From the NCBI GenBank assembly GCA_025355745.1, contig JANXZA010000087.1, positions 1-51,175 on the forward strand: DNA of 51,175 nucleotides. Direction: 5' to 3'. Below, piece after piece: positions 1 through 9,049 of this stretch (position 1 is its first letter; every line of letters starts with the position of its first letter). The DNA is from Rhizobacter sp. (GTDB lineage Bacteria; Pseudomonadota; Gammaproteobacteria; Burkholderiales; Burkholderiaceae_C). Position numbers and translations under genes: made by a program. Under the pieces are notes generated by a model. The model was not told the origin of the DNA. It saw only the letters and a list, made by a program, of their open reading frames with translations, and ran no database searches.

Positions 1-644
1 AGCATGCGGCTGCGCATCATGAAGCTGACCGCGCGGCGCGTGTCCATCACGTTGCGGCGGATGCGCCCGTTCAGGTCTTCCTCGCGCGCAATCGCGTTCA
101 GTACCTCGCCGGCCATCTGGTCGTTCAACTGCTGCTTCAACACGCGCGCGCTGACCTTCTCCAGGCTGTCGTAAATGCCCTCGAGCGCATCGGCGCTGTA
201 CTCGGCATCGGCGTCGTAGAGCTTGAGCAGCACGTCTTTCGCGTCCTCGATCAGCGCCGGGATTCGCCGCGCCCGCAGGCGCAGCAAGCGGAACACCGGC
301 AGCTCTTCGGCATGCACCGAGAACAGCACGTTCTTGAACAGGATGAAGGCGACGCGCACATTGCGCGGCGCCTCGTCGTCGTCGATCAGGAAGTCGGAGC
401 GGATGTGCAGCTCGCCGTTGTCTTCCTCGTAGAAGCGGGCCGATTCTTCGAGGTCGTCGTCGACCGCGTCGTCGGGGATGGTGACGCCGAAGCGCTGCGC
501 GATCCAGCCTTTCTCTTGCGGCGTCGGTGCGTCGAGGTCGACCCACACCGGCTGAACGTGGCTCAGGGCCTGCGTTAGCGCGTCGAGGCTTTCAATCTCT
601 TCCTGGGCAAGCCGGCCATTGGCCAGCGTGAACACATTCAGCAT
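1..644 (-). CDS. corA: CorA-family magnesium/cobalt transporter (5' part only)
   Basis: This gene runs off the left edge, so only the first 214 codons are present. The start is ATG at 642-644. The visible protein begins MLNVFTLANGRL and matches the cytoplasmic N-terminal domain of CorA, with an acidic stretch (DDAVDDDLEESARFYEE) and a long helical segment (LYDADAEYSADALEGIYDSLEKV). CorA is a homopentameric inner-membrane channel for Mg2+ and Co2+. The two C-terminal membrane helices and the GMN signature would lie outside the window and could not be checked. It is transcribed away from hpf. The family call rests on overall resemblance of the N-terminal domain. Confidence 0.82.
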   Translation of the reverse strand, partial: MLNVFTLANGRLAQEEIESLDALTQALSHVQPVWVDLDAPTPQEKGWIAQRFGVTIPDDAVDDDLEESARFYEEDNGELHIRSDFLIDDDEAPRNVRVAFILFKNVLFSVHAEELPVFRLLRLRARRIPALIEDAKDVLLKLYDADAEYSADALEGIYDSLEKVSARVLKQQLNDQMAGEVLNAIAREEDLNGRIRRNVMDTRRAVSFMMRSRM

Positions 645-911
645 GGGGGCTCCAACGCCAGATTCAACGGCGCTGCGGCGGCGCTGCTTAAGCAACCTCT
701 CGCAACTGGAGGAAGCCTCAAATTATCGCATTCGCGCGGCCGCTGCCGCCGGCCTCGAAACACCGCTGCCGCCGCGCTGTGAGCATTCGTGTCACGCGCT
801 TGTCACCAGCTCCGAAGCTAGGCACACTGGCTCGGCGGGCTGCGCCGAAGGCTCGCCGATCCCCCGTCTTTCGGCCCTTGCGTTTCCTCCACCCCTGCGA
901 AAGGAACCTCC
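645..911. other. corA-hpf divergent intergenic region
   Basis: This 267-bp gap holds the promoters of two divergent genes. A good ribosome binding site (AAAGGA, about 902-907) precedes hpf. I looked for a -24/-12 sigma-54 promoter and found no pair with the required GG-N10-GC spacing. No hairpin terminator or other feature is evident. Confidence 0.5.
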
Positions 912-1253
912 ATGAATTTGACGATCAGCGGCCATCATCTCGACGTGACACCGGCTCTGCGGGAGTACGTGCTCACGAAACTCGACCGGGTCACACGCCA
1001 CTTCGACCAGGTGGTCGACATCAACGTGCTGTTATCGGTCGAAAAGCTGACGGAGAAGGAACGCCGGCAGAAGGCCGAGGTCACTCTCCACGTCAAGGGC
1101 AAGGACATTTTCATCGAACAGGCCAGCGAAGACATGTACGCCGCGATCGATCAGTTGATGGACAAACTTGATCGCCAGGTCTGCCGCCACAAGGACAAGG
1201 TGCAGGCCCACCACCACGCGTCACCGAAGCGGTCGGACACGGCTTCAGCCTGA
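912..1253 (+). CDS. hpf: Ribosome hibernation promoting factor, short form (HPF/YfiA)
   Basis: A 113-residue protein beginning [20 protein letters not shown], a clear match to short bacterial HPF/YfiA. These proteins bind the decoding centre of the 30S subunit in stationary phase and silence ribosomes. The fold is visible as an alternation of strand (NLTISG), helix ([19 protein letters not shown]), strands ([25 protein letters not shown]) and helix ([20 protein letters not shown]). The C-terminal dimerising domain of long HPF is absent. A Shine-Dalgarno AAAGGA precedes the ATG. The ptsN and hprK genes follow, as in other betaproteobacteria, but rpoN, which usually precedes hpf, is replaced here by divergent corA. 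Confidence 0.93.
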   Translation: MNLTISGHHLDVTPALREYVLTKLDRVTRHFDQVVDINVLLSVEKLTEKERRQKAEVTLHVKGKDIFIEQASEDMYAAIDQLMDKLDRQVCRHKDKVQAHHHASPKRSDTASA

Positions 1254-1295
1254 CGTGAACCTGACCAGCCCGGGCCCGCTTGGGCCAAACCTGAC

Positions 1296-1317
1296 AGCGG
1301 CCTGCGGGCCGCTTTTT
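1296..1317 (+). terminator. Rho-independent terminator after hpf
   Basis: A 7-bp perfect stem, AGCGGCC at 1296-1302 and GGCCGCT at 1307-1313, with a TGCG loop and followed by a T run to 1317. It lies 43 bp after the hpf stop, so ptsN probably has its own promoter. A possible -10 box (CATAAT, 1447-1452) lies upstream of ptsN, with no convincing -35 box. Nothing else is apparent between 1318 and 1547. Confidence 0.85.
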
Positions 1318-1547
1318 GCGGGACTGGCGCCGGCCACACCCTCCCCCGCAAGCCGGGGGGCCGAGTTCGTTGCTGGCATGCACCAGCCCATGCACAATCT
1401 CGCAAAGCAGCGGTAACACGCGACCCTTCACAGCGGGCCTGCGTTCCATAATTCGAGACCCGTTCACGTCCGTGTGCCGTTCTGATTCGCCGATGCAGTT
1501 GGCGCCCGGATCGGCCCCGCGCCCGCCCCTTTCGACACCTGCCGCCG

Positions 1548-2018
1548 ATGAACCGCCTCGCAGCCATCCTGCCAGCCAGCAACGTGCTGGTCGATGTCGA
1601 CGCCACCAGCAAGAAGCGCGCTTTCGAACACGCCGGCCTGGTGTTCGAGAACCAGCACGCGATCGCGCGCGCCACCGTCACCGACAACCTGTTCGCACGC
1701 GAGCGCCTCGGCTCCACCGGCCTGGGCCATGGCGTGGCGATTCCGCATGGCCGGATCAAGGGCCTGAAGAACCCGCTGGCGGCGGTGCTGCGGGTGCAGC
1801 AGCCGATCCCGTTCGATGCTCCCGATGACGAACCCGTCGGCCTGCTGATCTTTCTGCTGGTGCCCGAAGCGGCGACCCAGCGGCACCTCGAGATCCTGTC
1901 CGAGATCGCTGAAATGCTGTCCGACCGCGAGCTGCGCGAACGCCTCAAGACCGAAGGCGATGCCAGCGCCGTGCACCAGCTCATCGTGAACTGGGAACCC
2001 CTGAAGTCGGTGGCGTGA
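1548..2018 (+). CDS. ptsN: PTS-Ntr EIIA component (PtsN)
   Basis: A 156-residue EIIA of the fructose/mannitol type. The phosphorylated histidine sits in [10 protein letters not shown] (His67). The N-terminal [29 protein letters not shown] is typical of EIIA-Ntr, which acts as a phosphorylation-state regulator of potassium and nitrogen responses rather than as a sugar carrier. The gene ends 10 bp before hprK, so the two are very likely co-transcribed. In betaproteobacteria the partner kinase HprK links this system to HPr phosphorylation. Length and motif are normal for the family. Confidence 0.94.
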   Translation: MNRLAAILPASNVLVDVDATSKKRAFEHAGLVFENQHAIARATVTDNLFARERLGSTGLGHGVAIPHGRIKGLKNPLAAVLRVQQPIPFDAPDDEPVGLLIFLLVPEAATQRHLEILSEIAEMLSDRELRERLKTEGDASAVHQLIVNWEPLKSVA

Positions 2019-2028
2019 CCGCGCCGCG

Positions 2029-2985
2029 ATGAAGCCAACCGTCATCAGCGCCGAGGCGCTGTTCGAGGAGCACCGGCCGATCCTGCACTGGGAATGGGTG
2101 GCAGGTCACGCGCACCCGGAACGGCGCTTCGACGAGGCGGCGGTGCGCAACGCACAGTCGGCCGCCGACCTGGTCGGCTACCTCAACTACATCCATCCGT
2201 ACCGGGTCCAGATCGTCGGCCGGCGCGAGGTGGCCTACCTGAACCAGAGCACGCCCGAAGTGGCCGAGCGGCGCATCTCGCGCATCGTTGCGCTCGAGCC
2301 GCCGGTGCTGATCGTGGCCGATGCCGAGGCCCCGCCCGACAAGCTCGTCGCGATGTGCGATCGCGCCGACATTCCGCTGTTCACCACCGGCGAATCGGCC
2401 GGTCATGTGATCGACGTGGTGCGCGCCTACCTGAGCCAGCACTTTGCCGAGCGCACCACGCGCCACGGCGTGTTCATGGACATTCTGGGCGTCGGTGTGT
2501 TGATCACCGGCGAGTCGGGCCTGGGCAAGAGCGAGCTCGGGCTGGAGCTGATCTCGCGCGGCCATGGTCTGGTGGCCGACGACGCGGTCGACCTGTACCG
2601 CGTGTCGCAGACCGCCCTGGAAGGCCGCTGCCCCGACCTGCTGCTGAACCTGCTGGAAGTGCGCGGCATCGGCCTGCTCGACATCAAGGCGATCTTCGGC
2701 GAGACCGCCGTGCGCCGCAAGATGCGCCTCAAGCTGATCGTCCACCTGGTGCGCAAGGAGACGATGGACCGCGAGTTCGAGCGCCTGCCCTACGAGCCGC
2801 TGAACGAAGACATCCTTGACGTGCCGGTGCGCAAGACCGTGATCGCGGTGGACGCCGGGCGCAACCTGGCGGTGCTGGTGGAAGCCGCCGTGCGCAACAC
2901 GATTCTTCAACTCCGCGGCATCGACACCTACAAGGAATTCATCGAGCGCCACGCCAAGGCGATGTTGAAGCCCGAGTTGCCGTAG
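2029..2985 (+). CDS. hprK: HPr kinase/phosphorylase
   Basis: A 318-residue bifunctional enzyme that phosphorylates and dephosphorylates Ser46 of HPr. The N-terminal domain (about 1-130) is followed by the catalytic domain with a P-loop GESGLGKS at residues 161-168 and the HprK signature [12 protein letters not shown] at 208-219. The conserved C-terminal region with [10 protein letters not shown] and [12 protein letters not shown] is intact. It follows ptsN after 10 bp and is expected to be in the same transcript. Its stop is only 27 bp from the stop of the convergent fur gene. Confidence 0.95.
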   Translation: MKPTVISAEALFEEHRPILHWEWVAGHAHPERRFDEAAVRNAQSAADLVGYLNYIHPYRVQIVGRREVAYLNQSTPEVAERRISRIVALEPPVLIVADAEAPPDKLVAMCDRADIPLFTTGESAGHVIDVVRAYLSQHFAERTTRHGVFMDILGVGVLITGESGLGKSELGLELISRGHGLVADDAVDLYRVSQTALEGRCPDLLLNLLEVRGIGLLDIKAIFGETAVRRKMRLKLIVHLVRKETMDREFERLPYEPLNEDILDVPVRKTVIAVDAGRNLAVLVEAAVRNTILQLRGIDTYKEFIERHAKAMLKPELP

Positions 2986-3012
2986 CCTCGACTTGGCCGC
3001 TTTCGCGGTGGT

Positions 3013-3444
3013 TTACTTTGCCGCCTTGTACGGGCAGTTCTTCTTCGTGCAGGCGGCGTACAGGGCCAGCGCGTGGTCCTGCAGCTCGAAGCCGCGGGTC
3101 TGCGCGATGCTGCGCTGGCGCTTCTCGATCTCGGCGTCGAAGAACTCCTCGACCCGGCCGCAATCGATGCACACCAGGTGATCGTGGTGCGTGCCCTCGT
3201 TCAGCTCGAACACGGCCTTGCCGCTCTCGAAGTGGTTGCGCGACAGAATGCCGGCCTGCTCGAACTGCATCAGCACCCGGTAGACCGTCGCCAGGCCCAC
3301 ATCGGCGCCTTCGACCAGCAGCATCTTGAAGACATCTTCGGCGCTCATGTGGCGCTGCGCGGTCTTCTGGAACATCTCGAGCACCTTGATGCGCGGCAAG
3401 GTCGCCTTCAGGCCACTGCTCTTCAATTCGTCGGCGTGCGTCAT
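3013..3444 (-). CDS. fur: Ferric uptake regulator Fur
   Basis: A 143-residue Fur protein. The N-terminal winged helix ([25 protein letters not shown], then [12 protein letters not shown] and [18 protein letters not shown]) is followed by the metal-binding and dimerisation domain with [16 protein letters not shown] and a second cysteine pair near the C-terminus ([10 protein letters not shown]). These are the metal and structural zinc ligands of the family. It represses iron-uptake genes when loaded with Fe2+. It is divergent from bamE with a 75-bp shared upstream region; the fur/bamE pairing is conserved in Burkholderiales. I saw no convincing Fur box in that region. Confidence 0.96.
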   Translation of the reverse strand: MTHADELKSSGLKATLPRIKVLEMFQKTAQRHMSAEDVFKMLLVEGADVGLATVYRVLMQFEQAGILSRNHFESGKAVFELNEGTHHDHLVCIDCGRVEEFFDAEIEKRQRSIAQTRGFELQDHALALYAACTKKNCPYKAAK

Positions 3445-3457
3445 GGAGGTCGGTCGG

Positions 3458-3463
3458 TAGAAT
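3458..3463 (+). promoter_or_regulatory. Candidate -10 box for the bamE-dapB-exbBD run
   Basis: TAGAAT lies 56 bp before the bamE ATG in the fur/bamE divergent spacer. No good -35 hexamer is present at the usual distance, as is common in this high-GC group. Confidence 0.35.
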
Positions 3464-3519
3464 CACGCGATCATATCGAGGTCGGCGCCGGCAACCGGCG
3501 CTTCGGCACCCTAAAAACC

Positions 3520-4098
3520 ATGCGTCTGAAACTGCCTTCCCGTGTGCCGCCCGCCGTGCCGCGCGCCGTCCCACTCACCTTGTGTCTCGGCCTGGTCGGC
3601 GCGGCCCTCGGCGGCTGCCAGGCGATCCGCTCGCTGCCCACTTCCGAGAGTCTGCTCAGCTCGATCACACCGTACAAGGTCGAGGTGGTGCAGGGCAACG
3701 TCATCACGCAAGAGCAGGCCGCACTGGTCAAGCCGGGCATGAACCGGGCGCAGGTTCGCGACATCCTCGGCTCGGCGCTGCTCACCGATGTGTTCCACGC
3801 CGACCGCTGGGACTATGTGTTCACGATCCGCCGCCAGGGCGCCGAATCGCAGTCGCGGCGCATCGTGGTGCGTTTCACCGGCGACGAGTTCCAGAGCATC
3901 GACACCGGCGGCGAGCTGCCCACCGAGCGCGACTTCGTCGCCTCGATCGACACCTTCAAGACCGCGCGCAACGCGCCGCCACTGGAGTTGACCGAAGCGC
4001 AAATCAAGGCGCTGCCGGTGCTGGCAAAGCCGGCCGCAGTGGCCGCCGAGCCGGTCGGCCCGCTGCGCACCTACCCGCCGCTCGAGCCGCGCTCATGA
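3520..4098 (+). CDS. bamE: Outer-membrane assembly lipoprotein BamE (SmpA/OmlA)
   Basis: A 192-residue lipoprotein. The start at ATG 3520 gives a signal peptide ending in a lipobox LGGC with the acylated Cys at 33; an upstream in-frame extension would overlap fur and has no signal peptide. The SmpA/OmlA domain is seen as [19 protein letters not shown] and [18 protein letters not shown], then WDYVFTIRR. BamE is an accessory component of the BAM complex, which inserts beta-barrel proteins. A roughly 50-residue C-terminal tail rich in Ala and Pro follows the domain. The stop overlaps the dapB start (ATGA at 4095-4098), so the genes are translationally coupled. Confidence 0.94.
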   Translation: MRLKLPSRVPPAVPRAVPLTLCLGLVGAALGGCQAIRSLPTSESLLSSITPYKVEVVQGNVITQEQAALVKPGMNRAQVRDILGSALLTDVFHADRWDYVFTIRRQGAESQSRRIVVRFTGDEFQSIDTGGELPTERDFVASIDTFKTARNAPPLELTEAQIKALPVLAKPAAVAAEPVGPLRTYPPLEPRS

Positions 4099-4907
4099 TC
4101 CGCGTGGCCATCGCCGGCGCCTCCGGCCGGATGGGCCGCATGTTGATCGAGGCGGTACTGGCAGCCGATGACCTGCAGCTCAGCGGCGCGCTCGATGTGC
4201 CTCAGGCCCCGGCCCTCGGCCACGATGCGAGCGCCTTCCTCGGCCACACCAGCGGCGTGCCGATCAGCGCCGATCTGCACACCGGCCTGGTCGGCGCCCA
4301 GGTGCTGATCGACTTCACCCGCCCCGAGGGCACGCTGGCCCACCTCGCCATCTGCCGCGAACTCGGCGTGAACATGGTGATCGGCACGACCGGCTTCAGC
4401 GACGCGCAGAAGGCGCAGATCGCCGACCATGCGCAGCACATCGCGGTGCTGCTGGCGCCGAACATGAGCGTGGGCATCAACGTCATGCTCAAGCTGCTCG
4501 ACGTGGCGGCGCGCGCGCTGAATAAGGGCTACGACATCGAGATCATCGAGGCCCATCACCGCCACAAGGTCGATGCGCCCAGTGGCACCGCGCTGCAACT
4601 CGGCGAGGTGGTGGCCGCCGCGCTCGGCCGGGACCTGAAAGCCTGCGCGGTCTACGGCCGTGAAGGCGTGTCTTCACCCAACGGCGGCGAGCGCGACCCC
4701 TCCACCATCGGCTTTGCCACCGTGCGCGGCGGTGACATCGTCGGCGACCACACCGTGCTTTTCGCCGGCACCGGCGAGCGCATCGAGATCACCCACAAGG
4801 CGAGCAGCCGTGCCACCTTTGCGCAGGGCGCGCTGCGCGCCGCGCGCTTCGTGGCGCTGCGCAAGTCCGGCCTGTACGGCATGAACGACGTGCTTGGGTT
4901 GGCGTGA
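4095..4907 (+). CDS. dapB: 4-hydroxy-tetrahydrodipicolinate reductase
   Basis: A 270-residue DapB catalysing the NAD(P)H-dependent reduction step of the lysine/diaminopimelate pathway. The nucleotide-binding GASGRMG is at residues 8-14. The catalytic motif [15 protein letters not shown] carries the expected His154, His155 and Lys158. The TTGF and APNMSVG segments are also conserved. It is coupled to bamE by a 4-nt overlap upstream, and its TGA (4905-4907) overlaps the GTG of the next gene. Confidence 0.97.
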   Translation: MIRVAIAGASGRMGRMLIEAVLAADDLQLSGALDVPQAPALGHDASAFLGHTSGVPISADLHTGLVGAQVLIDFTRPEGTLAHLAICRELGVNMVIGTTGFSDAQKAQIADHAQHIAVLLAPNMSVGINVMLKLLDVAARALNKGYDIEIIEAHHRHKVDAPSGTALQLGEVVAAALGRDLKACAVYGREGVSSPNGGERDPSTIGFATVRGGDIVGDHTVLFAGTGERIEITHKASSRATFAQGALRAARFVALRKSGLYGMNDVLGLA

Positions 4908-5575
4908 ACGCGGGCATGGCAGGCGTCTCTGGCTTCTCTGGCTTCTGGTCGCAGGGCGACGCGATCACGCGCAGCGTTGCAGCCTTGCTGTTGCTGATGT
5001 CGGTCGGCGCGTGGGTCGTGATCCTGTGGAAAGGCTGGCTGCTGCGCCGCGTGCGCTTCGACATCGAACGCGCCGTGCCCGCCTTCTGGGCTGCGCCCAC
5101 GCTGGCCGACGGCCGCGAACAACTCGCTGCGTTCGACCGCGAGCAAGCCCTGCGCCCCCTGCTGGCCGCCGCCATGGCCACGCCGCCCGGCGGCACGCTT
5201 GAAGCCAAGGGCCATGCCGATTCGCAGCTCACGCGGCGCCTGCGCGACGCTTTGCACGGCGTGCTCGCGCAACTCCAGTTCGGCCAGGTGCTGCTTGCCT
5301 CGATCGGCAGCACCGCGCCGTTCATCGGCCTGTTCGGCACGGTGTGGGGCATCTACCATGCGCTGATCGCCATCTCGACCGCCGGCTCGATGAGCATCGA
5401 GCGCGTCGCCGGCCCGGTCGGCGAGGCCCTCGTGATGACGGCCGCCGGCCTGGCGGTGGCGATCCCCGCCGTGCTCGCCTACAACATTTTCGGCAAGCTG
5501 ATCGGCAGCTGCGAGGCGGAGCTGGAAGGCTTCGCGCACGACCTGCGCGAGATGGTCATGGACACGTCCGCATAG
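4904..5575 (+). CDS. exbB: MotA/TolQ/ExbB proton channel protein
   Basis: A 223-residue inner-membrane protein with three membrane segments, at about residues 22-45, 128-155 and 172-195. The conserved [13 protein letters not shown] motif is at about 142-153 and the second conserved helix is [21 protein letters not shown]. With ExbD it uses the proton motive force to drive TonB, or in the Tol system TolA. The GTG start at 4904 overlaps the dapB stop (GTGA); an ATG at 4916 is an alternative in the same frame. ExbB is favoured over TolQ because no tolA, tolB or pal lies nearby, but the assignment is not certain. Confidence 0.88.
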   Translation: MNAGMAGVSGFSGFWSQGDAITRSVAALLLLMSVGAWVVILWKGWLLRRVRFDIERAVPAFWAAPTLADGREQLAAFDREQALRPLLAAAMATPPGGTLEAKGHADSQLTRRLRDALHGVLAQLQFGQVLLASIGSTAPFIGLFGTVWGIYHALIAISTAGSMSIERVAGPVGEALVMTAAGLAVAIPAVLAYNIFGKLIGSCEAELEGFAHDLREMVMDTSA

Positions 5576-5586
5576 GCAGTTGAGCG

Positions 5587-6015
<429 letters not shown>

Positions 6016-6134
6016 ACCGAAGTCGGGGCGGTATCGCATCCGGTGTCGCACTTCGGATTTGCACCGACCGTCCCCCGCACTTGAGGGGGTTGCAAAGGCA
6101 GATTTACCCCGTGATACTTTTTTGGCCACCCCCC

Positions 6135-6150
6135 TGGTCGAGCGGTTGCT
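6135..6150 (+). promoter_or_regulatory. Possible sigma-54 (-24/-12) promoter of the PEP-CTERM gene
   Basis: TGG at 6135-6137 and TTGCT at 6146-6150 give the invariant GG-N10-GC spacing of sigma-54 promoters, about 40 bp before the GTG start at 6189. The -12 element is perfect, but the -24 element matches only in TGG. PEP-CTERM genes in related bacteria are known to depend on RpoN with the PrsK/PrsR system, which makes this weak match worth recording. Confidence 0.35.
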
Positions 6151-6188
6151 TTTTTCCGCCCGACTACCCCACATCAAAGGACGCAACC

Positions 6189-6845
6189 GTGAACTCCAAA
6201 AAATTCCTGCTGCAACCGCTGGCGCTGGCCGCCTTGTTCGCGGTGTCGGGCGCCTCGCACGCGGCCCTGACCGTCTTCACCAACCAGGCCAGCTTCGTGA
6301 GCACGATCACGGCGGTCGGCGTCGACGGCTACGACGGCTTCTCGATCGTTGGCGCCACCAACAGCCCGATCACGCGCACCGCTGGCGCCTACACGTACAC
6401 CGCGGCGGCCTCGACGTCATCCTTCTTCGGTGCCGGCACCGTCGCGAACCCCTGGCTGTCGACCAACATCGCTACCGACTCGATCACCTTCTCGGGCTTC
6501 TCGCCCAACGTGGCCGGCATCGGCGGCAACTTCTTCGGCTCCGACATCAACGGCTTGTTTGCCGCCGGCAACATCACGCTGGTCGCGACCGACTCGCTCG
6601 GCGCCATCTCAACCCAAACCATCACGGCCGCCACCGTGAACAGCTTCCTCGGCTTCCGCTCGACCGGCACGATCACCTCGCTGGTCGTCTCTGCGGTGGA
6701 GGGCGCGACCCCCCTGTGGCCGACGGTCGACAACCTGACGATGGGCGTCGCCGCCGTCGGCAACGTGCCGGAACCGGAAACCTACGCGCTGATGCTGGCC
6801 GGCCTGGGCGTGGTCGGCTTCATGGCCCGGCGTCGCCGCGCCTGA
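6189..6845 (+). CDS. PEP-CTERM sorting-domain protein
   Basis: A 218-residue secreted protein. The GTG start at 6189 places a signal peptide MNSKKFLLQPLALAALFAVSGASHA directly at the N-terminus; the longer frame upstream has no plausible start. The mature part is rich in Ser, Thr, Gly and Phe without a recognised enzymatic domain. The C-terminus is a textbook PEP-CTERM tag at about residues 193-218: a VPEPETYA motif, a hydrophobic helix and a terminal MARRRRA. Such proteins are sorted by exosortase and are usually linked to exopolysaccharide or floc formation. No exosortase gene is in the window. An intrinsic terminator follows. Confidence 0.9.
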   Translation: MNSKKFLLQPLALAALFAVSGASHAALTVFTNQASFVSTITAVGVDGYDGFSIVGATNSPITRTAGAYTYTAAASTSSFFGAGTVANPWLSTNIATDSITFSGFSPNVAGIGGNFFGSDINGLFAAGNITLVATDSLGAISTQTITAATVNSFLGFRSTGTITSLVVSAVEGATPLWPTVDNLTMGVAAVGNVPEPETYALMLAGLGVVGFMARRRRA

Positions 6846-6864
6846 GCTTCGGCGTTCGTTCAGC

Positions 6865-6909
6865 GCTGCCCTGCCCTGCGCTGCCCTGTTCTGCTCTGCC
6901 CTGCTCTGC
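6865..6909. repeat. Pentanucleotide repeat after the PEP-CTERM gene
   Basis: Nine consecutive 5-bp units of the form NCTGC (GCTGC, CCTGC, CCTGC, GCTGC, CCTGT, TCTGC, TCTGC, CCTGC, TCTGC) fill the space between the stop codon and the terminator. Confidence 0.8.
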
Positions 6910-6916
6910 CCAATTC

Positions 6917-6945
6917 AACGGCCCCGGTGATTCGGGGCCGTTTTT
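6917..6945 (+). terminator. Rho-independent terminator after the PEP-CTERM gene
   Basis: A perfect stem CGGCCCCG (6919-6926) / CGGGGCCG (6933-6940), extended by A-T pairs, with a 6-nt loop and a T5 run. It separates the PEP-CTERM gene from the deacetylase gene. Confidence 0.9.
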
Positions 6946-6988
6946 GTTGCAGCGGCAGTGATGCCGATTTTCAGCGCCGCCGCGAAAA

Positions 6989-8044
6989 GTGATCGTCTTC
7001 CACAACCCGCTGCACCACCTGCACCAGGGCCGCCAAGAGATGTTCCGCGGCCGCCTCGTGCCTTGTCACGAGACGGCGCAGCGGCTCGACCATGTGCTGG
7101 CCGAACTGCGGCACGGGTCGTTCGAGTTGCGCCACTCGCCCGACGATGACGCTTTCGCCCTCGACCTGAACGCCGCGCTCGCGCAAGTCCACACGCCGCG
7201 CTACCTGGACTTCATCGAACACGCGTGGGCCGAGTGGGTCGCACTCGATCCGGCCCACGCCGAGCTTGACGCGCTGCCTTCCGTCTGGCCGGCGCCGGGC
7301 ATGCGCCGCGATCTGCTGCCAGAGAATTTCTCGGCCCGCATCGGCCTGTTCTCGTTCGATGCCGGCACGCCGCTGACGGCCGGAAGCTGGGTCGCCGCGC
7401 GCGCCGGTGCGGCCTGTGCGATCGCGGCGGCGCGCGCCGTGTCGCTGGGCGAGGCACGCAGCGCTTTCGCGTTGTCGCGCCCACCAGGCCACCACGCCGG
7501 GGCCGACTTCTTCGGCGGCTACTGCTTCCTGAACAACGCCGCGCTGGCCGCGCAAGCTTTGCGCAACAGCGGCGCGCAGCGGGTGGCGGTGCTCGATGTC
7601 GACTACCACCACGGCAACGGCACGCAGGCGATCTTCTACGGCCGCAGCGATGTGCTCACCGTGTCGATCCACGGCGATCCGCGCACCGAATACCCGTTCT
7701 ACCTGGGTCACGCCGATGAACGCGGCAGCGGCGCCGGCGCAGGCTTCAACCTGAACCTGCCGCTCCCGCGCGGCACCGGCTTCGCGCGTTGGCGCGAGGC
7801 GCTGCACACCGCCCTCGACGCCGTGCGCACCTTCGGTGCCGACGCGCTCGTGGTGGCGCTCGGTGTGGACACTTTCGAGGGCGATCCGATCTCCGGTTTC
7901 CGACTGCGCAGCGACGACTACCTGACGCTCGGGCAATACATCGCAGCAGCAACGCTGCCCACCGTGTTCGTGTTCGAAGGCGGCTATGCGGTCGAGGCCG
8001 TCGGCGTCAACACGGTCAACGTGCTGGAAGGCTTCGGCGCCTGA
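6989..8044 (+). CDS. Histone deacetylase-family hydrolase (acetylpolyamine amidohydrolase-like)
   Basis: A 351-residue member of the arginase/deacetylase superfamily. Motifs in order are the active-site histidine pair in RPPGHHAG (His168-169), YCFLNNAA, the zinc-binding DVDYHHGNGTQ (Asp205, His207), GVDTFEGDP (third zinc ligand Asp294) and the catalytic tyrosine region EGGY (Tyr333). The N-terminus MIVFHNPLHHLHQG resembles acetylpolyamine amidohydrolases, which remove acetyl groups from small polyamines. The GTG start at 6989 fits the family start. The substrate cannot be settled from sequence alone. It is convergent with the dehydratase gene, 30 bp away. Confidence 0.9.
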   Translation: MIVFHNPLHHLHQGRQEMFRGRLVPCHETAQRLDHVLAELRHGSFELRHSPDDDAFALDLNAALAQVHTPRYLDFIEHAWAEWVALDPAHAELDALPSVWPAPGMRRDLLPENFSARIGLFSFDAGTPLTAGSWVAARAGAACAIAAARAVSLGEARSAFALSRPPGHHAGADFFGGYCFLNNAALAAQALRNSGAQRVAVLDVDYHHGNGTQAIFYGRSDVLTVSIHGDPRTEYPFYLGHADERGSGAGAGFNLNLPLPRGTGFARWREALHTALDAVRTFGADALVVALGVDTFEGDPISGFRLRSDDYLTLGQYIAAATLPTVFVFEGGYAVEAVGVNTVNVLEGFGA

Positions 8045-8074
8045 CGCGCGGGCTCGCGGGCTCGCGGGCCCACT

Positions 8075-9043
8075 TCAATCGACCCGCTCGGCGCCCGACA
8101 CAAGCGCGGCGAACCGCTCCAGCCCGATGTTGCCGCCCGACAGCGTGACACCGACGCGCTGGCCCGCAAACTGCGCGCGGTGCAGCATCAAGGCCGCCAG
8201 CGCACAGGCGCCCGACGGTTCGAGCACGATCTTCATGCGCTCGAACGCGAAGCGCATCGCCTCGACCACCGCCGGGTCGGGCGCGGTCAGCACGTCGGTC
8301 ACCAGCGCCCGGATCACTTCGAATGGATGGTGCCCGACCGACTGCGTCTGCTGGCCGTCGCAGATCGTGCGCGGCACCTCGATGCTGACGATGCGCCCGC
8401 TGCGCAGCGACTGCTGCATGTCGTTGCCGCGTTCGGGTTCGGCGCCGTAGACGCAGATGTCAGGAAGCAGATGCTTCGCGGCCACCGCGCAACCCGACAG
8501 GAAACCGCCGCCGCCGGCGCAGACGATCAAGGCGTCGAGCGCGCCGGCGTCTTCGATCAGTTCGAGCGCGGCCGTGCCCTGGCCGGCCATCACCAGCAGA
8601 TCGTCGAAGGGCGGGATCAAGGTGGCGCCGCGCTGCGCCACCAGCGCGTTGGCGATCGCCGCACGGTCTTCGGTGTAGCGGTCGTAGAGCAGCACCTCGG
8701 CGCCGTAGCCGCGGGTGGCGGCGAGCTTCAGGGCCGGCGCATCGGTGGGCATCACGATGCTGGCGCGGCAGCCGTGCAGTTGCGCAGCCAGCGCCACCGC
8801 CTGGGCGTGGTTGCCGGACGAGAACGCGACCACGCCGCGCGCGCGCTGCGCATCGCTCAATGCGTTCACCGCGTTGTAGCCGCCGCGAAACTTGAACGCG
8901 CCCATGCGCTGCAGGTTCTCGGCCTTCATGACCACCCGCACGCCGAGCAGGGCGTCGAGCGTGCGCGAGGTCAGCACCGGGGTGCGATGCGCCACGCCCT
9001 TGATGCGGGCGGCGGCAAGCTGGATGTCGGTGAATTGCAGCAT
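8075..9043 (-). CDS. PLP-dependent threonine dehydratase-like enzyme (fold type II)
   Basis: A 322-residue enzyme of the threonine/serine dehydratase and serine racemase group. The PLP lysine is Lys51 in MGAFKFRGGYNA, with SSGNHA at 75-80 and the phosphate-binding AGGGG at 176-180. There is no C-terminal ACT domain, so it is not the biosynthetic IlvA type; its length matches catabolic dehydratases, serine racemase or hydroxyaspartate dehydratase. The likely reaction is deamination of a hydroxy-amino acid to a 2-oxo acid. It starts 6 bp after the DUF1415 gene and is probably in one transcript with it. Confidence 0.88.
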   Translation of the reverse strand: MLQFTDIQLAAARIKGVAHRTPVLTSRTLDALLGVRVVMKAENLQRMGAFKFRGGYNAVNALSDAQRARGVVAFSSGNHAQAVALAAQLHGCRASIVMPTDAPALKLAATRGYGAEVLLYDRYTEDRAAIANALVAQRGATLIPPFDDLLVMAGQGTAALELIEDAGALDALIVCAGGGGFLSGCAVAAKHLLPDICVYGAEPERGNDMQQSLRSGRIVSIEVPRTICDGQQTQSVGHHPFEVIRALVTDVLTAPDPAVVEAMRFAFERMKIVLEPSGACALAALMLHRAQFAGQRVGVTLSGGNIGLERFAALVSGAERVD

Positions 9044-9049
9044 CGGTCG

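Noticed and set aside
820..870. Possible sigma-54 promoter upstream of hpf
   Set aside because: GG and GC dinucleotides occur, but not at the required 10-bp spacing with TTGC.
3445..3519. Possible Fur box in the fur/bamE spacer
   Set aside because: No stretch resembles the GATAAT-type inverted hexamers well enough.
8045..8074. Short direct repeat GCGGGCTC between the deacetylase and dehydratase genes
   Set aside because: Only two units in a 30-bp convergent gap, within the range expected by chance in GC-rich DNA.
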